A program made the translations under genes and the position numbers. The notes under the pieces are model-generated. The model had not been told where the DNA came from, searched no databases, and saw only the letters and a program-made list of their open reading frames with translations. A stretch of DNA of 64,000 nucleotides from Brevibacterium sp. S111. Its GTDB lineage: Bacteria > Actinomycetota > Actinomycetes > Actinomycetales > Brevibacteriaceae. Of the stretch, positions 55,287 through 63,988 are shown in pieces; the stretch's first letter is position 1; each line of letters begins with the position of its first letter. Location: the NCBI RefSeq assembly GCF_004745075.1, contig NZ_RHFH01000013.1:37845-101844 (forward strand), read 5' to 3'.

Positions 55287-57679
55287 TGTCACGCGAGGTC
55301 GATCTCGACATCACGGGGATGACCTGCGCATCCTGTTCGGCCCGCATCGAGAAGAAGCTCACCCGCCTCGACGGGGTCACCGCGGAGGTCAACCTGCCGC
55401 TGGAGACCGCGCACGTGATCATCGAATCCGAGCTGCGCGACGACGACATCACCGCCGCCGTCGAAAAGGCCGGATACGGTGCCACGGTGCGCTCCCCGTC
55501 GGGCGGGTCCGGTCCCGAGATCGTCGATTACGACCCGCGGCACCTGCGGCCGCGATTCTTCGGCTCGCTCGTCCTGGCCGCACCGATCGTGGCGATCTCG
55601 ATGGTCATGAGCTGGCACTTCGCCGGTTGGCAGTGGGTGGCCGGTCTGCTGGCCCTGCCGGTGGTCACGTGGGGTGCGTGGCCGTTCCACTCGGCGGCGT
55701 TCAAGGCCGCCCGCGGAGGGTCGACGACGATGGACACCCTCGTCAGCGTCGGCATCACCGTGGCCAGCCTGTACTCCTATTTCACGCTCGGGCGGGCGGT
55801 GGCCGACGGCCACGGCTGGAATGTGCCCGGCGAATACCATGTGTGGTTCGAAGCCGCCGCGGCGATCACGGTGTTCCTGCTCATCGGCAAGCTCACCGAG
55901 GATCGGGCGAAGTCCCGGGCCACCGCCGCGCTGAAGGCCCTGCTCGACCTCGGCGCAAAGTCGGCGACGGTGCTGCGCGAGAGGACGGGCGGCACCCGCA
56001 CCGAGGAACAGGTGCCGATCGACGAACTCGCCGTCGGCGATGTGTTCCTCGCCCGTCCCGGCGAGAAGATCGCCACCGACGGTGAGGTCCTCGCCGGACA
56101 TTCAGCCATCGACGAGGCGATGCTCAGCGGCGAATCCGTACCGGTCGAGGTCGCGCCCGGCGACAGCGTCACCGGAGCCACGATCAACACCTCGGGGGTA
56201 CTCGAGGTGCGGGCCACGCGAGTCGGTTCGGACACGACCCTGGCAGCCATGGCCGACCTCGTCAGCCGCGCGCAGACCGGCAAACCGGCCGTGCAGCGTC
56301 TGGCGGATCGGATCTCAGCGGTGTTCGTGCCGATCGTCTTCGGCATCGCCGTGCTCACCCTACTCACCTGGGGACTGACCACCGGCGATTGGGCCGCGGG
56401 CCTGCACGCCGGGCTCACCGTCCTCATCATCGCCTGTCCCTGCGCCCTGGGCCTGGCCACCCCGACCGCGTTGGCCGTGTCCTCCGGGCGCGGGTCGCAG
56501 TTGGGCATCCTCGTCTCCGGCCCCGAAGCGCTCGAGTCCACGCGCGGGATCGATACGGTCGTCCTCGACAAGACCGGAACCCTGACCACCGGCGTGATGA
56601 GTCTGGTCGGAACCGACCTGTCGCCGGCGGACTTCGAGGTCCTCGCGCGACTGGAATCGCGCAGCGAGCATCCGATTGCGCGTGCCATCGTCGCTGCCTC
56701 ACCTGAGGTCGTCGGGGCCTCACCCGAGGCCGTTGATGTCTCATCCGAGGCCGTCGGGGCCTCATCCGAAGCTGCCGGCACGGAGGCGTCCGGCGGGACG
56801 GAAACATACAGCGCGACGGATGCGGCCGCCTCGGCGAGCGCGGCAGTCGCGTCCGATGATCCGGTCACGTCCGATGCGGCAGCCACGCCCGGTGCGGCAG
56901 CCGCATCCGGTAGCACGGTCACATCCGGTGGTGCAGTCACATCCGGTGGTGCGGTCACGGACTTCGAGAACATTCCCGGCGGCGGCCTGCGGGCCACGAT
57001 CGACGGCTCCGATGTCCTCGCCGGTCGCCCGGGGCTGCTCCGCGAGCACGGCATCAGCCTCGACTACTCAGCCGAGTCCGTCCCGCGCGGTGCCACGATC
57101 GTCGCGCTCGCCATCGACGGTGACTTCCGGGGCCTGAGCTTCGTCTCCGACGTGGCCAAGCCCTCGGCCGCCGATGCCATCGCCGAGCTGCACTCGCTCG
57201 GTCTCGACACCGTGCTGCTCACCGGTGACAACGAGCAGGCCGCCCAGGTGGTCGCCGAGTCCCTCGGGATCGACGAGGTGCGCGCCGACGTCCGCCCCGA
57301 AGGCAAGGTCGCTGTGGTCGCCGAACTCCAGGAACGGGGCCGAGCCGTGGCGATGGTCGGCGACGGGATCAACGATGCCGCGGCTCTGGCCGGGGCCGAC
57401 CTCGGCATCGCGATGGGCTCGGGCACCGATGCCGCCATGGCGGCTTCGGACATCACCATGGTCAAATCCGATCCGCGCCAGATCCCGCAGGCGATCCGGC
57501 TCTCGCGCAGAACCTTGGGGCTCATCAAGGGCAACCTGTTCTGGGCCTTCGCCTACAATACGGCGGCGATCCCGATCGCGGCCCTCGGTCTGCTCGATCC
57601 GATGATCGCCGGTGCCGCGATGGCGTTCTCGTCAGTCTTCGTCGTCCTCAACAGTCTCCGCCTCCTCCGCTTCAAATGA
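55286..57679 (+). CDS. copA: Copper-exporting P1B-type ATPase with low-complexity insert
   Basis: A 797-aa pump. One N-terminal HMA domain (GMTCASC), the membrane site CPC in IIACPCALGLATPTALAV, the phosphorylation motif DKTGTLT, the HP motif SEHPIARAIV and the hinge MVGDGINDAAAL are all present. An insert of about 88 residues (about 471-558), made only of Ala, Ser, Thr, Gly, Val, Glu, Asp and Pro with repeats such as VTSGGA, separates the HP motif from the rest of the nucleotide-binding domain (IPGGGLRATIDG). It exports Cu(I) across the membrane. ATG 55286 is preferred over GTG 55283. Confidence 0.94.
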   Translation: MSREVDLDITGMTCASCSARIEKKLTRLDGVTAEVNLPLETAHVIIESELRDDDITAAVEKAGYGATVRSPSGGSGPEIVDYDPRHLRPRFFGSLVLAAPIVAISMVMSWHFAGWQWVAGLLALPVVTWGAWPFHSAAFKAARGGSTTMDTLVSVGITVASLYSYFTLGRAVADGHGWNVPGEYHVWFEAAAAITVFLLIGKLTEDRAKSRATAALKALLDLGAKSATVLRERTGGTRTEEQVPIDELAVGDVFLARPGEKIATDGEVLAGHSAIDEAMLSGESVPVEVAPGDSVTGATINTSGVLEVRATRVGSDTTLAAMADLVSRAQTGKPAVQRLADRISAVFVPIVFGIAVLTLLTWGLTTGDWAAGLHAGLTVLIIACPCALGLATPTALAVSSGRGSQLGILVSGPEALESTRGIDTVVLDKTGTLTTGVMSLVGTDLSPADFEVLARLESRSEHPIARAIVAASPEVVGASPEAVDVSSEAVGASSEAAGTEASGGTETYSATDAAASASAAVASDDPVTSDAAATPGAAAASGSTVTSGGAVTSGGAVTDFENIPGGGLRATIDGSDVLAGRPGLLREHGISLDYSAESVPRGATIVALAIDGDFRGLSFVSDVAKPSAADAIAELHSLGLDTVLLTGDNEQAAQVVAESLGIDEVRADVRPEGKVAVVAELQERGRAVAMVGDGINDAAALAGADLGIAMGSGTDAAMAASDITMVKSDPRQIPQAIRLSRRTLGLIKGNLFWAFAYNTAAIPIAALGLLDPMIAGAAMAFSSVFVVLNSLRLLRFK

Positions 57680-57738
57680 TCCCGAGGGGCTGTGCGGCAG
57701 GTGGCCGGGCGGCGAGGCGGGCAGCGGGTGGCTGGGCG

Positions 57739-57859
57739 GGCGGCATCAGTCACCATTAGCGTCACAACCTCCTACCGCACCGGGTGGCGAGTGGCCGGAC
57801 GCAGGCCTCAGGCGGCATCAGTCACCGTCAGCGTCACAACCTCCTGCAGCACCGGGTGG
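57739..57859. repeat. Two 49-bp direct repeats
   Basis: 57739-57787 and 57811-57859 are identical at about 45 of 49 positions (core GCGTCACAACCTCCT), separated by 23 bases. They follow the copA stop. No coding role is apparent. Confidence 0.75.
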
Positions 57860-57999
57860 TTGAGGCGCTGACGGTTCGAGTCGGGAGCAACCGTAGGACA
57901 AGCCGCTAACGGTGAGGGATGCTCCCGCCGCAGTCGCCCGACACACGCAGGCTGGTCAGTCGTCCGGCACACGCCGTCGGCTCAGTCGCCCGACACATG

Positions 58000-58056
58000 C
58001 AGACAGGTCGGTCGGTGTCGAAGCCGTGAAGCTTCCAACACCGACCGACCTGTCTG
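58000..58056 (-). terminator. Hairpin terminator of the small membrane protein gene
   Basis: A perfect 19-bp stem (arms 58000-58018 and 58038-58056) with a 19-base loop, 18 bases past the stop of the minus-strand gene at 58075. It may also stop read-through from copA. Confidence 0.75.
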
Positions 58057-58074
58057 ACGTCGAGTTGAGGAGTC

Positions 58075-58356
58075 CTACTTGAGGACCGGGTAGGACTGAT
58101 TCTGGTTCTGCGTGTCCTTGCGCATCACCCAGTTGAGGTAGCTCGCGAAGCCGGCGACCACCACGAATGCGGCACCGGCGTAGATGAATGCGTAGCCGAA
58201 GGCACGAGGGTCCTGCCAGGATCGGGTGACGATGATCGCGAGGATCAGAGTCGCAATCCCGCAGACGACGCCGACCTTGATCGCGTCCTTATACGACACG
58301 GTGCTCGTCGGCTTGCCGCCTGTGGACTTCTTCTTCGGGGTGTTCGTTGGCGCCAT
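58075..58356 (-). CDS. Small two-helix membrane protein, unknown function
   Basis: A 93-aa protein. After a Lys/Thr/Ser-rich N-terminus (about 22 residues, cytoplasmic), two helices follow (about 27-44 GVVCGIATLILAIIVT and 54-77 YAFIYAGAAFVVVAGFASYL) and a polar tail (MRKDTQNQNQSYP). No family is recognised. The ATG at 58356 has a purine-rich GGGCAT region but no strong ribosome site. Confidence 0.75.
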   Translation of the reverse strand: MAPTNTPKKKSTGGKPTSTVSYKDAIKVGVVCGIATLILAIIVTRSWQDPRAFGYAFIYAGAAFVVVAGFASYLNWVMRKDTQNQNQSYPVLK

Positions 58357-58651
58357 GCCCTCTATTCTACCCGCCCGACCTGAGAGTCGACCCCACCCGG
58401 AACCGAGGTCATCCCCACGCGACTTCTCGCCCTCACTCCGCTCCCGCCCCGGAGCGGCACCCTCTCGCCCTCACTCCGCTCCCGCCCCGGGGCGGTGGAC
58501 CGCGACCGCCCTTCCCACCCTCACCGAGGTTGCTTCAAGACACCTTGAACCGTGCGAGAGCAGTCCCACCGCTGGTCATCCCGGCCGGGTCCGACTCGCC
58601 TGTCCAGACGATCAGGTGGACTACGAGTTCAGAACAGGCAAAAATAGGCAT

Positions 58652-59437
58652 GTGTCCGTCCCCTCCAGACACGCCTCCGGGGAGGCGTTGCGCCCATTTC
58701 ACTCCGGCCAGGCCCGGCCTGGTCTCGAGTTCTGCGCGCACACCGGCACATCGAGCGTCACCGGCACCCCTGACATCCCCCACGCCCCGGACATCCCCCA
58801 CACGAACTCCTCCGGCGCCCCGAACATCGCCGTCACCCCGCGCCCCCGCACCGCCCTTCGCGCCTTCGCCGCCATCATGCTCGTCGCAGTCATGGCGGTC
58901 ACCCTCACCGCATGCGGGCCCGACCGCGGCCTCAAGGTCTCACCCGAGGGCAATCCCTCCCCGTCCCTCTTCGCCCCCGACAGCGCCGATGCCGGACCGC
59001 CGAACAAACCGTTCTCCCTCAAGACGATCCGCAAGACCATCGTCGACGCCTCGGGAGTCGCGGTCACCGGCAGCGCCGCCGAGACGGCGAAGGTCGTCGC
59101 CGACTGCGAGGAGTGCTTGAAGTTCTCCACTCCGTTCCACCGCGACGATCAGAAGTTCCAGGTGGTGACGGTGGCGAACCCTCAGCAGCGCGACGAGCTC
59201 ATCGCGGGCGCGGTCATCAGCAAACACAACGGCAAACCCCGGCTCGAACTCATCGCCACCGGAAATCAGCTCAAACTCAGTCCCGGCAAGAATGGGACAC
59301 TGGTGGTGCAGGAGGCGATGTTCGCAGACGGGGACGACGCCTGCTGCCCGTCAGGCTGGTCGGTGCAGGTGTTCCGCCTGCACGACGGTAGGTTTGAACC
59401 AGGTCAACGCTTCACGCGGCTTAATGGAGAAACGTAA
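58652..59437 (+). CDS. Lipoprotein of a two-component operon (CseA-like position)
   Basis: A lipoprotein of up to 261 aa. The lipobox is VTLTAC, preceded by LRAFAAIMLVAVMAVT. Residues after the Cys form a small domain with a Cys pair (VADCEECLKFS), the segment QVVTVANPQQRDELIAGAVI and DDACCPSGWSVQVF. Its stop overlaps the ATG of the response regulator by one base. The start is uncertain: GTG 58652 gives an oddly long N-region of about 60 residues before the hydrophobic part; a start closer to the TM is not evident. A lipoprotein in front of a regulator/kinase pair recalls cseA-cseB-cseC of Streptomyces. Confidence 0.75.
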   Translation: MSVPSRHASGEALRPFHSGQARPGLEFCAHTGTSSVTGTPDIPHAPDIPHTNSSGAPNIAVTPRPRTALRAFAAIMLVAVMAVTLTACGPDRGLKVSPEGNPSPSLFAPDSADAGPPNKPFSLKTIRKTIVDASGVAVTGSAAETAKVVADCEECLKFSTPFHRDDQKFQVVTVANPQQRDELIAGAVISKHNGKPRLELIATGNQLKLSPGKNGTLVVQEAMFADGDDACCPSGWSVQVFRLHDGRFEPGQRFTRLNGET

Positions 59438-60402
59438 TGCATATAGTTCTGGTCGAGGATGACGAGGTCATCCGGGAAACGACCCAGATCGGGCTCGAAC
59501 GCTTCGATTACACGGTCTCGGCGTTTGCCGACGGCCGCGAGGGGTACGAATTCGTCTCCGCTCACGGTGCCGACGTCCTCCTCCTCGACCTCATGCTGCC
59601 GACGATGAACGGCGCCTCCATCTGCCGCGCCGTGCGTGAGCGCTCGACGATCCCGATCATCATCATCTCCGCCCGCTCCGATGCCATCGACATCGTCCAG
59701 GCCCTCGAAGCCGGAGCCGATGACTACCTCACCAAACCCTTCGACATGCAGGTCCTCAACGCTCGGATCCGCGCCGTCGTGCGCCGTTTCATCACCACCG
59801 GCACAGACCGGTTCGGCTACTCCCCCTCCCCCGAGGCGGACGAACCCGAGGAGACCGTGATCGGTCCCGGCGGCATGGTCACCGGCGACGGCATCCCCGA
59901 GGTCCTCGGCGCCAGCCCCGGAATGGACACCCGGGATCGGCTGCGGGCGCAGCTCGAATCCGATGACACCTACCTCGGCGCCGGCGGGAAATTCACCACC
60001 GCCCCCGAGGCGGCTGAGGACGCAGAGGCCATCGGCGGTGACGCCGGGGTTCCTCCGCGGCCCAGCGACGCTCCGTCCGTGCAGCCCGGATCGACCGGTG
60101 ACGACGGGCTGGGCCCGTTCCGGACCCGGCTGGGCTCCCTCGTCCTCGACACCGGCCGCCTGACCGTGGAGATCGACGGCGAGGAGGTCCACCTCACTCC
60201 CACCGAGCTGCGCGTCCTCCTGCTGCTGACCGAACAGCCCGAACACGTCTACTCCCGCGAGAAGATCGCGTTCACAGTGTGGGGCTACGAATGGGCCGGC
60301 GATTCCCGCGTCGTCGACGTCCACATCCAGCGGCTGAGGAAGAAGATCGGGGCGAGCATGATCGAAACCGTTCGCGGATTCGGCTACCGCTTCGCAGGCT
60401 GA
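59437..60402 (+). CDS. OmpR-family response regulator with long linker
   Basis: A 321-aa regulator. The receiver domain (1-118) has Asp51 in LLLDLMLPTMNG, Ser79 in place of the usual Thr, and Lys100 in YLTKPFD. The DNA-binding winged helix is at about 225-321 and ends in TVRGFGYRFAG. The linker between the two is about 100 residues (121-222), Pro/Gly/Glu/Asp-rich; normal linkers are 10-20. Its ATG overlaps the lipoprotein stop and GGAGA lies eight bases upstream. Its kinase starts 4 bases after it. Confidence 0.92.
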   Translation: MHIVLVEDDEVIRETTQIGLERFDYTVSAFADGREGYEFVSAHGADVLLLDLMLPTMNGASICRAVRERSTIPIIIISARSDAIDIVQALEAGADDYLTKPFDMQVLNARIRAVVRRFITTGTDRFGYSPSPEADEPEETVIGPGGMVTGDGIPEVLGASPGMDTRDRLRAQLESDDTYLGAGGKFTTAPEAAEDAEAIGGDAGVPPRPSDAPSVQPGSTGDDGLGPFRTRLGSLVLDTGRLTVEIDGEEVHLTPTELRVLLLLTEQPEHVYSREKIAFTVWGYEWAGDSRVVDVHIQRLRKKIGASMIETVRGFGYRFAG

Positions 60403-60406
60403 TCGC

Positions 60407-61693
60407 ATGTCGCTGCGCTGGAAAATCTCTCTGCTCATCGTCGCCTCGGTGATCATCGCCGTCCTGTCCTGTTCGATCGTGCTCCGCCAGTCTGCGGCCC
60501 GCGCCGAGGACGACCGGATGCGCTCGACCGTGACCGAGCAGCTGACGAATGCGACGGCCATCTTCTCCGAGACCGGGGTGCTCACCCTCAACGCCCGCAT
60601 CGATGACCCGCAGCTGCCCAAAGACGCCCGCAGCTCGGCGCTCAAGGGCCAGAGCGTGACGATCCGGTCCGAGGTCGACGGCGAGGAGATCGTGTGGGCG
60701 GCCGCCCCCATCGAGGTCGGCTCCTACACCGAAGTGATCTCCGTGCGTGCCTCGACGAAAGACAGCCAGGTGCTCATCGGTCGCATCGACCAGGCGCTGT
60801 TGGTGGGCATGATCGGTTCGGCCCTCGTCGTCGGCGGCGTCGGCTCGATCGTCGCCGGCCGCATCTCGCGCAGGCTCACCCTCGGCGCGCAGGCCGCCCG
60901 CAAGATCGCCGGCGGTGACACCTCGACCCGCATCGCCGATGTCATCGACGAATCCGATCAGGAGGTGTGGGCCTTCGCCACGGCCGTCGACACCGCGGTG
61001 GCCCGGCTGACCGAACGCATCGACTCCGAACAGCGCTTCACCGCCGACCTCGCGCACGAGATGCGCACCCCGCTGACCGGGCTCGTCAATGCCGCGAACC
61101 TGCTCGAGGAGGACTCCCGCCCGGCCGAACTGGTCAAGGACCGAGTGCAGCGGATGCAGGTCCTCGTCGAGGATCTCCTCGAGGTCTCCCGACTCGACGC
61201 AGGGCGGGCGAACCCCGAGTTCACCCGCGTCGACGTCGATCAGGCGATCCGCTCCCTGCTCGGCACGATGGACGCTTCCGGAGCCCTGGCCGGGCACACG
61301 ATCGACACCCACCTGGCGGCGCTGAACTCGACGCTGGTCACCGATGTGCGCCGCTTCGAACGCATCATCTCGAACCTGCTCGTCAACGCCATCAAGCACG
61401 GCGGCGACCCGATCCGCCTCGAGACCTCCACCCGCAGCATCGTCATCACCGACTCCGGCCCCGGCTATCCGCCCGACATCGTCAACACCGGCCCGACCCG
61501 CTTCGTCTCTGCCGGAGGCGGCGGCATGGGCCTCGGCCTCGTCATCGCTCAGGGCCAGGCCCGCCTGCTCGGCATCACGCTGATCTTCAGCAACGATTCC
61601 GTCACCGGCGGCGCCCGCACCGAAGCGATCTTCCCCGACGAAGAGGCCCAGGATCGCGCGCTGAGACAGTACATCGACAGCACAGGAGAATAA
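60407..61693 (+). CDS. Sensor histidine kinase
   Basis: A 428-aa kinase. First helix about 8-27, extracytoplasmic sensor about 28-130, second helix about 132-152, HAMP domain about 153-205, then phospho-acceptor His in FTADLAHEMRTPLTGLVNAA. The N-box is NLLVNAIKHGG, and the G-boxes are ITDSGPGYP and GGMGLGLVIAQGQARLLG. It is translated just after the regulator (4-base gap). With the lipoprotein it probably senses a cell-envelope signal; the downstream VanY-like peptidase fits that. Confidence 0.93.
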   Translation: MSLRWKISLLIVASVIIAVLSCSIVLRQSAARAEDDRMRSTVTEQLTNATAIFSETGVLTLNARIDDPQLPKDARSSALKGQSVTIRSEVDGEEIVWAAAPIEVGSYTEVISVRASTKDSQVLIGRIDQALLVGMIGSALVVGGVGSIVAGRISRRLTLGAQAARKIAGGDTSTRIADVIDESDQEVWAFATAVDTAVARLTERIDSEQRFTADLAHEMRTPLTGLVNAANLLEEDSRPAELVKDRVQRMQVLVEDLLEVSRLDAGRANPEFTRVDVDQAIRSLLGTMDASGALAGHTIDTHLAALNSTLVTDVRRFERIISNLLVNAIKHGGDPIRLETSTRSIVITDSGPGYPPDIVNTGPTRFVSAGGGGMGLGLVIAQGQARLLGITLIFSNDSVTGGARTEAIFPDEEAQDRALRQYIDSTGE

Positions 61694-61809
61694 CCTCGCC
61701 GAGGCGGCCCTCCCCCGCTTCTGAGCTGCTCACCAGGGATGACGCCCTGTTCCTGCCGGATTTTCGCGCAGTCGCCTCGATCACCATGAGTGCGACTCAT
61801 CACGAATAT

Positions 61810-61839
61810 ATGACAGTTTCTATACATGACCGTTACACT
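61810..61839 (+). promoter_or_regulatory. Promoter of the VanY-like gene
   Basis: ATGACA (61810-61815) and TACACT (61834-61839) are separated by 18 bases in a markedly AT-rich patch, about 72 bases before the start codon at 61912. Confidence 0.5.
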
Positions 61840-61911
61840 TTTGTGATGTTGTGTTGAAGCGGTCGGATCGGCCGACAGCCTTCGACGAGTCAGCGACACA
61901 TACGGAGAGTT

Positions 61912-63021
61912 ATGTCAGAGTCACCCTCGAGCGCAGAGGCACCATTGCGTCGACGCGATCTGCACCGGCGGAAGTCCCGGTTCTCACGCGGACGCGCCAG
62001 CGCTCGCAGCGTCTCGGCGCCGGCCGACCTGACCGAAACCTCGACGGCAGCGGCGTCGACGCACACGGCCGCCACGACCCCGACGACCGCCGAGCACCGT
62101 GCGTCTTCCGCACCCCTGCCCTCACGCCGTGCGGCAATGGCCGCAGAGGCTCAGGCTGCCGGCGTCTCTCCGCGCCGGGCCGCCAGGGCCCGCGAATCCG
62201 CTGCAGCACACACGAGCCTCGGCTCGTCCACGACTCCTGCCGCTCGTCGAGTCAGCGCAGGAGCCGCAGAACATCGCGGTTCGGACGGTGTCCTGCTCAA
62301 GTCCGTGCGCAGACGGAAGGTGCGGACGGTTTCGACCCTGGCAGCCGTCTCCGTCGCCGGAGCCGCCACTGCGGTGACGATGCTGGTCACCAATCTCAAC
62401 GGTGGTGCCGAGGTCAAGACCGACCCCACGGCCGCCGGAGAGCCTGCGGCGGTCAGCCCGGAGAAAGTCGATGCCGAGATCCCCGAGTCGAAGGGGAAGT
62501 CGTCGGTCGAGATCGGCGCCCCGAGCGCGAAGCAGAAGAACGTCGAAGCCGCTTCCCGCGCCGTCGAGAAGAGCGCTCTGCCCGGCTGCGATGCGAAGCA
62601 GAACTTCAACCGATCCGCCGGCAACGGCGAACTGCCCGAGGAATGGCTGTGCGACCTCGGCAAGGAAGACCACCGCCTGCGTGCCGATGCCGCGGTCTCC
62701 TTCGCGAAGATGAACGCCGCCTACAAGAAGGACACCGGCAAGGAATTCCAGATCACCGACTCCTACCGCGACATGGCCGGGCAGCTTTCGGTGGCCGGCC
62801 GGAAGCCGGGGCTGGCTGCGAAGCCGGGGACATCGCTGCACGGTTGGGGAATCGCCCTCGACCTCGGCGGCGGAGTCGAATCGAAGTCCGGCGCCTGGAG
62901 CTGGCTCGTCGAGCACGGTGACGAATACGGTTGGGAGAATCCTGACTGGGCGAAGTCGAGTATGTACGAGCCCTGGCATTGGGAGTACACCCCGGCCCGC
63001 CAGTCGATCAAGGACAACTGA
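61912..63021 (+). CDS. M15-family D,D-carboxypeptidase (VanY-like), membrane-anchored
   Basis: A 369-aa protein. Residues 1-137 are an unusually long cytoplasmic region rich in Arg, Ala, Ser and Thr. A helix lies at about 140-160 (TLAAVSVAGAATAVTMLV). The external peptidase domain (about 215-369) has the zinc and catalytic motifs SYRDMAGQ, SLHGWGIALDLGGG (HxxxxxxD) and EPWHWEY. GGAGAG lies four bases before the ATG. It should trim D-Ala from peptidoglycan stem peptides. Confidence 0.9.
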   Translation: MSESPSSAEAPLRRRDLHRRKSRFSRGRASARSVSAPADLTETSTAAASTHTAATTPTTAEHRASSAPLPSRRAAMAAEAQAAGVSPRRAARARESAAAHTSLGSSTTPAARRVSAGAAEHRGSDGVLLKSVRRRKVRTVSTLAAVSVAGAATAVTMLVTNLNGGAEVKTDPTAAGEPAAVSPEKVDAEIPESKGKSSVEIGAPSAKQKNVEAASRAVEKSALPGCDAKQNFNRSAGNGELPEEWLCDLGKEDHRLRADAAVSFAKMNAAYKKDTGKEFQITDSYRDMAGQLSVAGRKPGLAAKPGTSLHGWGIALDLGGGVESKSGAWSWLVEHGDEYGWENPDWAKSSMYEPWHWEYTPARQSIKDN

Positions 63022-63111
63022 CCCGCGGCACGAACCCCTGGAAGCGGGCCACCCGGCCCGGCCGGGACGCCCGCCCCTGCGCCCGCGCTTCAGCCGTGAC
63101 GCGCACCCGGC

Positions 63112-63723
63112 TCAGCCTCGCAGCAGTGCTCTGCCGTAGCGGCGCCTATAGATCACCTGCGCGAACCTGACGAACGGTTCGCCGAGGCGCCAGATGCCCG
63201 CTCCGGCCCGTGAGACCGAGCGCAGCACGAGGAACACCCTGTCATCGGGGGTGCGCACGAGGATGAAGGACTCCTCCCCGGTGACCGGATGACCCGGCTT
63301 CGTGCCGTAGGTGAAACCGCACCGATCGGTCGCCTCGAACACATCGAGGACACGGGAGGGCTCGGGCAGCCGGAAAGGGCCCAAGCGGACTCGGATCGTC
63401 GGTTCCTGTCCTGCCTCGACCCGCGGCGGCGCACTTCTGCTGTTGCCTGCCCGATCTACACAGCCACCACCGATTCCCCCACTGTCTCCGCACTCACCGA
63501 CGCCTGCTCTGCCGGCCTCGCGCTCACCGATGTCGATGTCGAAGCCGCTGCGGATCTTGACCTCCCAATGCAGCAGCTCCTCGGCGCAGCGTTCGAAGGT
63601 GTCCTTCCCGTGCCCGACGAAGTACGCGGTCTCGAAATGGCGGTAGCCGTCGGGTCGCTCCAGCCACCTCGGTGAGAGGGGATGCGTGAGCGTTTCGGGA
63701 CGATCGTGTGCGCTTTCGGCCAT
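63112..63723 (-). CDS. DUF1990-family protein
   Basis: A 203-aa protein. It has the DUF1990 segments FVGHGKDTFERCAEELLHWE, FTYGTKPGHPVTGEESFILV and FVRFAQVIYRRRYGRAL. An unusual insert at about 65-105 (EAGRAGVGECGDSGGIGGGC) interrupts the domain. No membrane helix. Function of the family is unknown; members occur in actinobacteria and plants. The 5' end borders the repeat at 63731. Confidence 0.88.
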   Translation of the reverse strand: MAESAHDRPETLTHPLSPRWLERPDGYRHFETAYFVGHGKDTFERCAEELLHWEVKIRSGFDIDIGEREAGRAGVGECGDSGGIGGGCVDRAGNSRSAPPRVEAGQEPTIRVRLGPFRLPEPSRVLDVFEATDRCGFTYGTKPGHPVTGEESFILVRTPDDRVFLVLRSVSRAGAGIWRLGEPFVRFAQVIYRRRYGRALLRG

Positions 63724-63730
63724 GCCACCA

Positions 63731-63878
63731 ATCTAACGTGCCCGTACCCGTGCTGGGGTCCGTGCTGGGGTCCGCGCCCGTGCCGGGACCCTTACCCGTG
63801 CCCGTGTCCGTGCTCGTGCCCGTGCTGGGGTCCGTCCCCGTGCCCGTGCTCGCACCCGCGCCGGGGCCCTTACCCTTG
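63731..63878. repeat. GTGCCC/GTGCTGGGGTCC simple-sequence repeat
   Basis: About 148 bases made of units such as GTGCCC, GTACCC and GTGCTGGGGTCC. Read on the minus strand it gives a Gly/Thr/Asp/Ser/Pro-rich peptide, but no ribosome site is seen. It separates the DUF1990 gene from the right-edge inverted repeat. Confidence 0.75.
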
Positions 63879-63924
63879 ATCCACCGATGCGGGTAGCTGT
63901 TCAAAGCCGCGTGTGAAATGGAAA

Positions 63925-63988
63925 TGCCCCTCCTGAACTGGGAAAATGATGATGTCTAACGTCAACATTCCCGTTCAAGAAAGGGGCA
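63925..63988. repeat. Imperfect inverted repeat at window edge, possible IS end or hairpin
   Basis: TGCCCCTCCTGAACTGGGAA (from 63925) pairs with the complement of CATTCCCGTTCAAGAAAGGG (from 63966), with one or two bulges. The region is less GC-rich than its surroundings. It may be the terminal region of an insertion sequence entering the next window, or a regulatory hairpin. Confidence 0.5.

Larger units (their letters stand above)
57680..58074. other. 395-bp intergenic region after copA
   Basis: No gene is supported. It carries a 49-bp direct repeat (57739-57787 and 57811-57859) and the terminator hairpin of the small membrane protein at 58000-58056. Confidence 0.6.

Noticed and set aside
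63524..63904. A Gly/Thr-rich 126-aa minus-strand gene over the right-edge repeat
   Set aside because: It is produced by the simple repeat, overlaps the DUF1990 gene in another frame and has no start signal.
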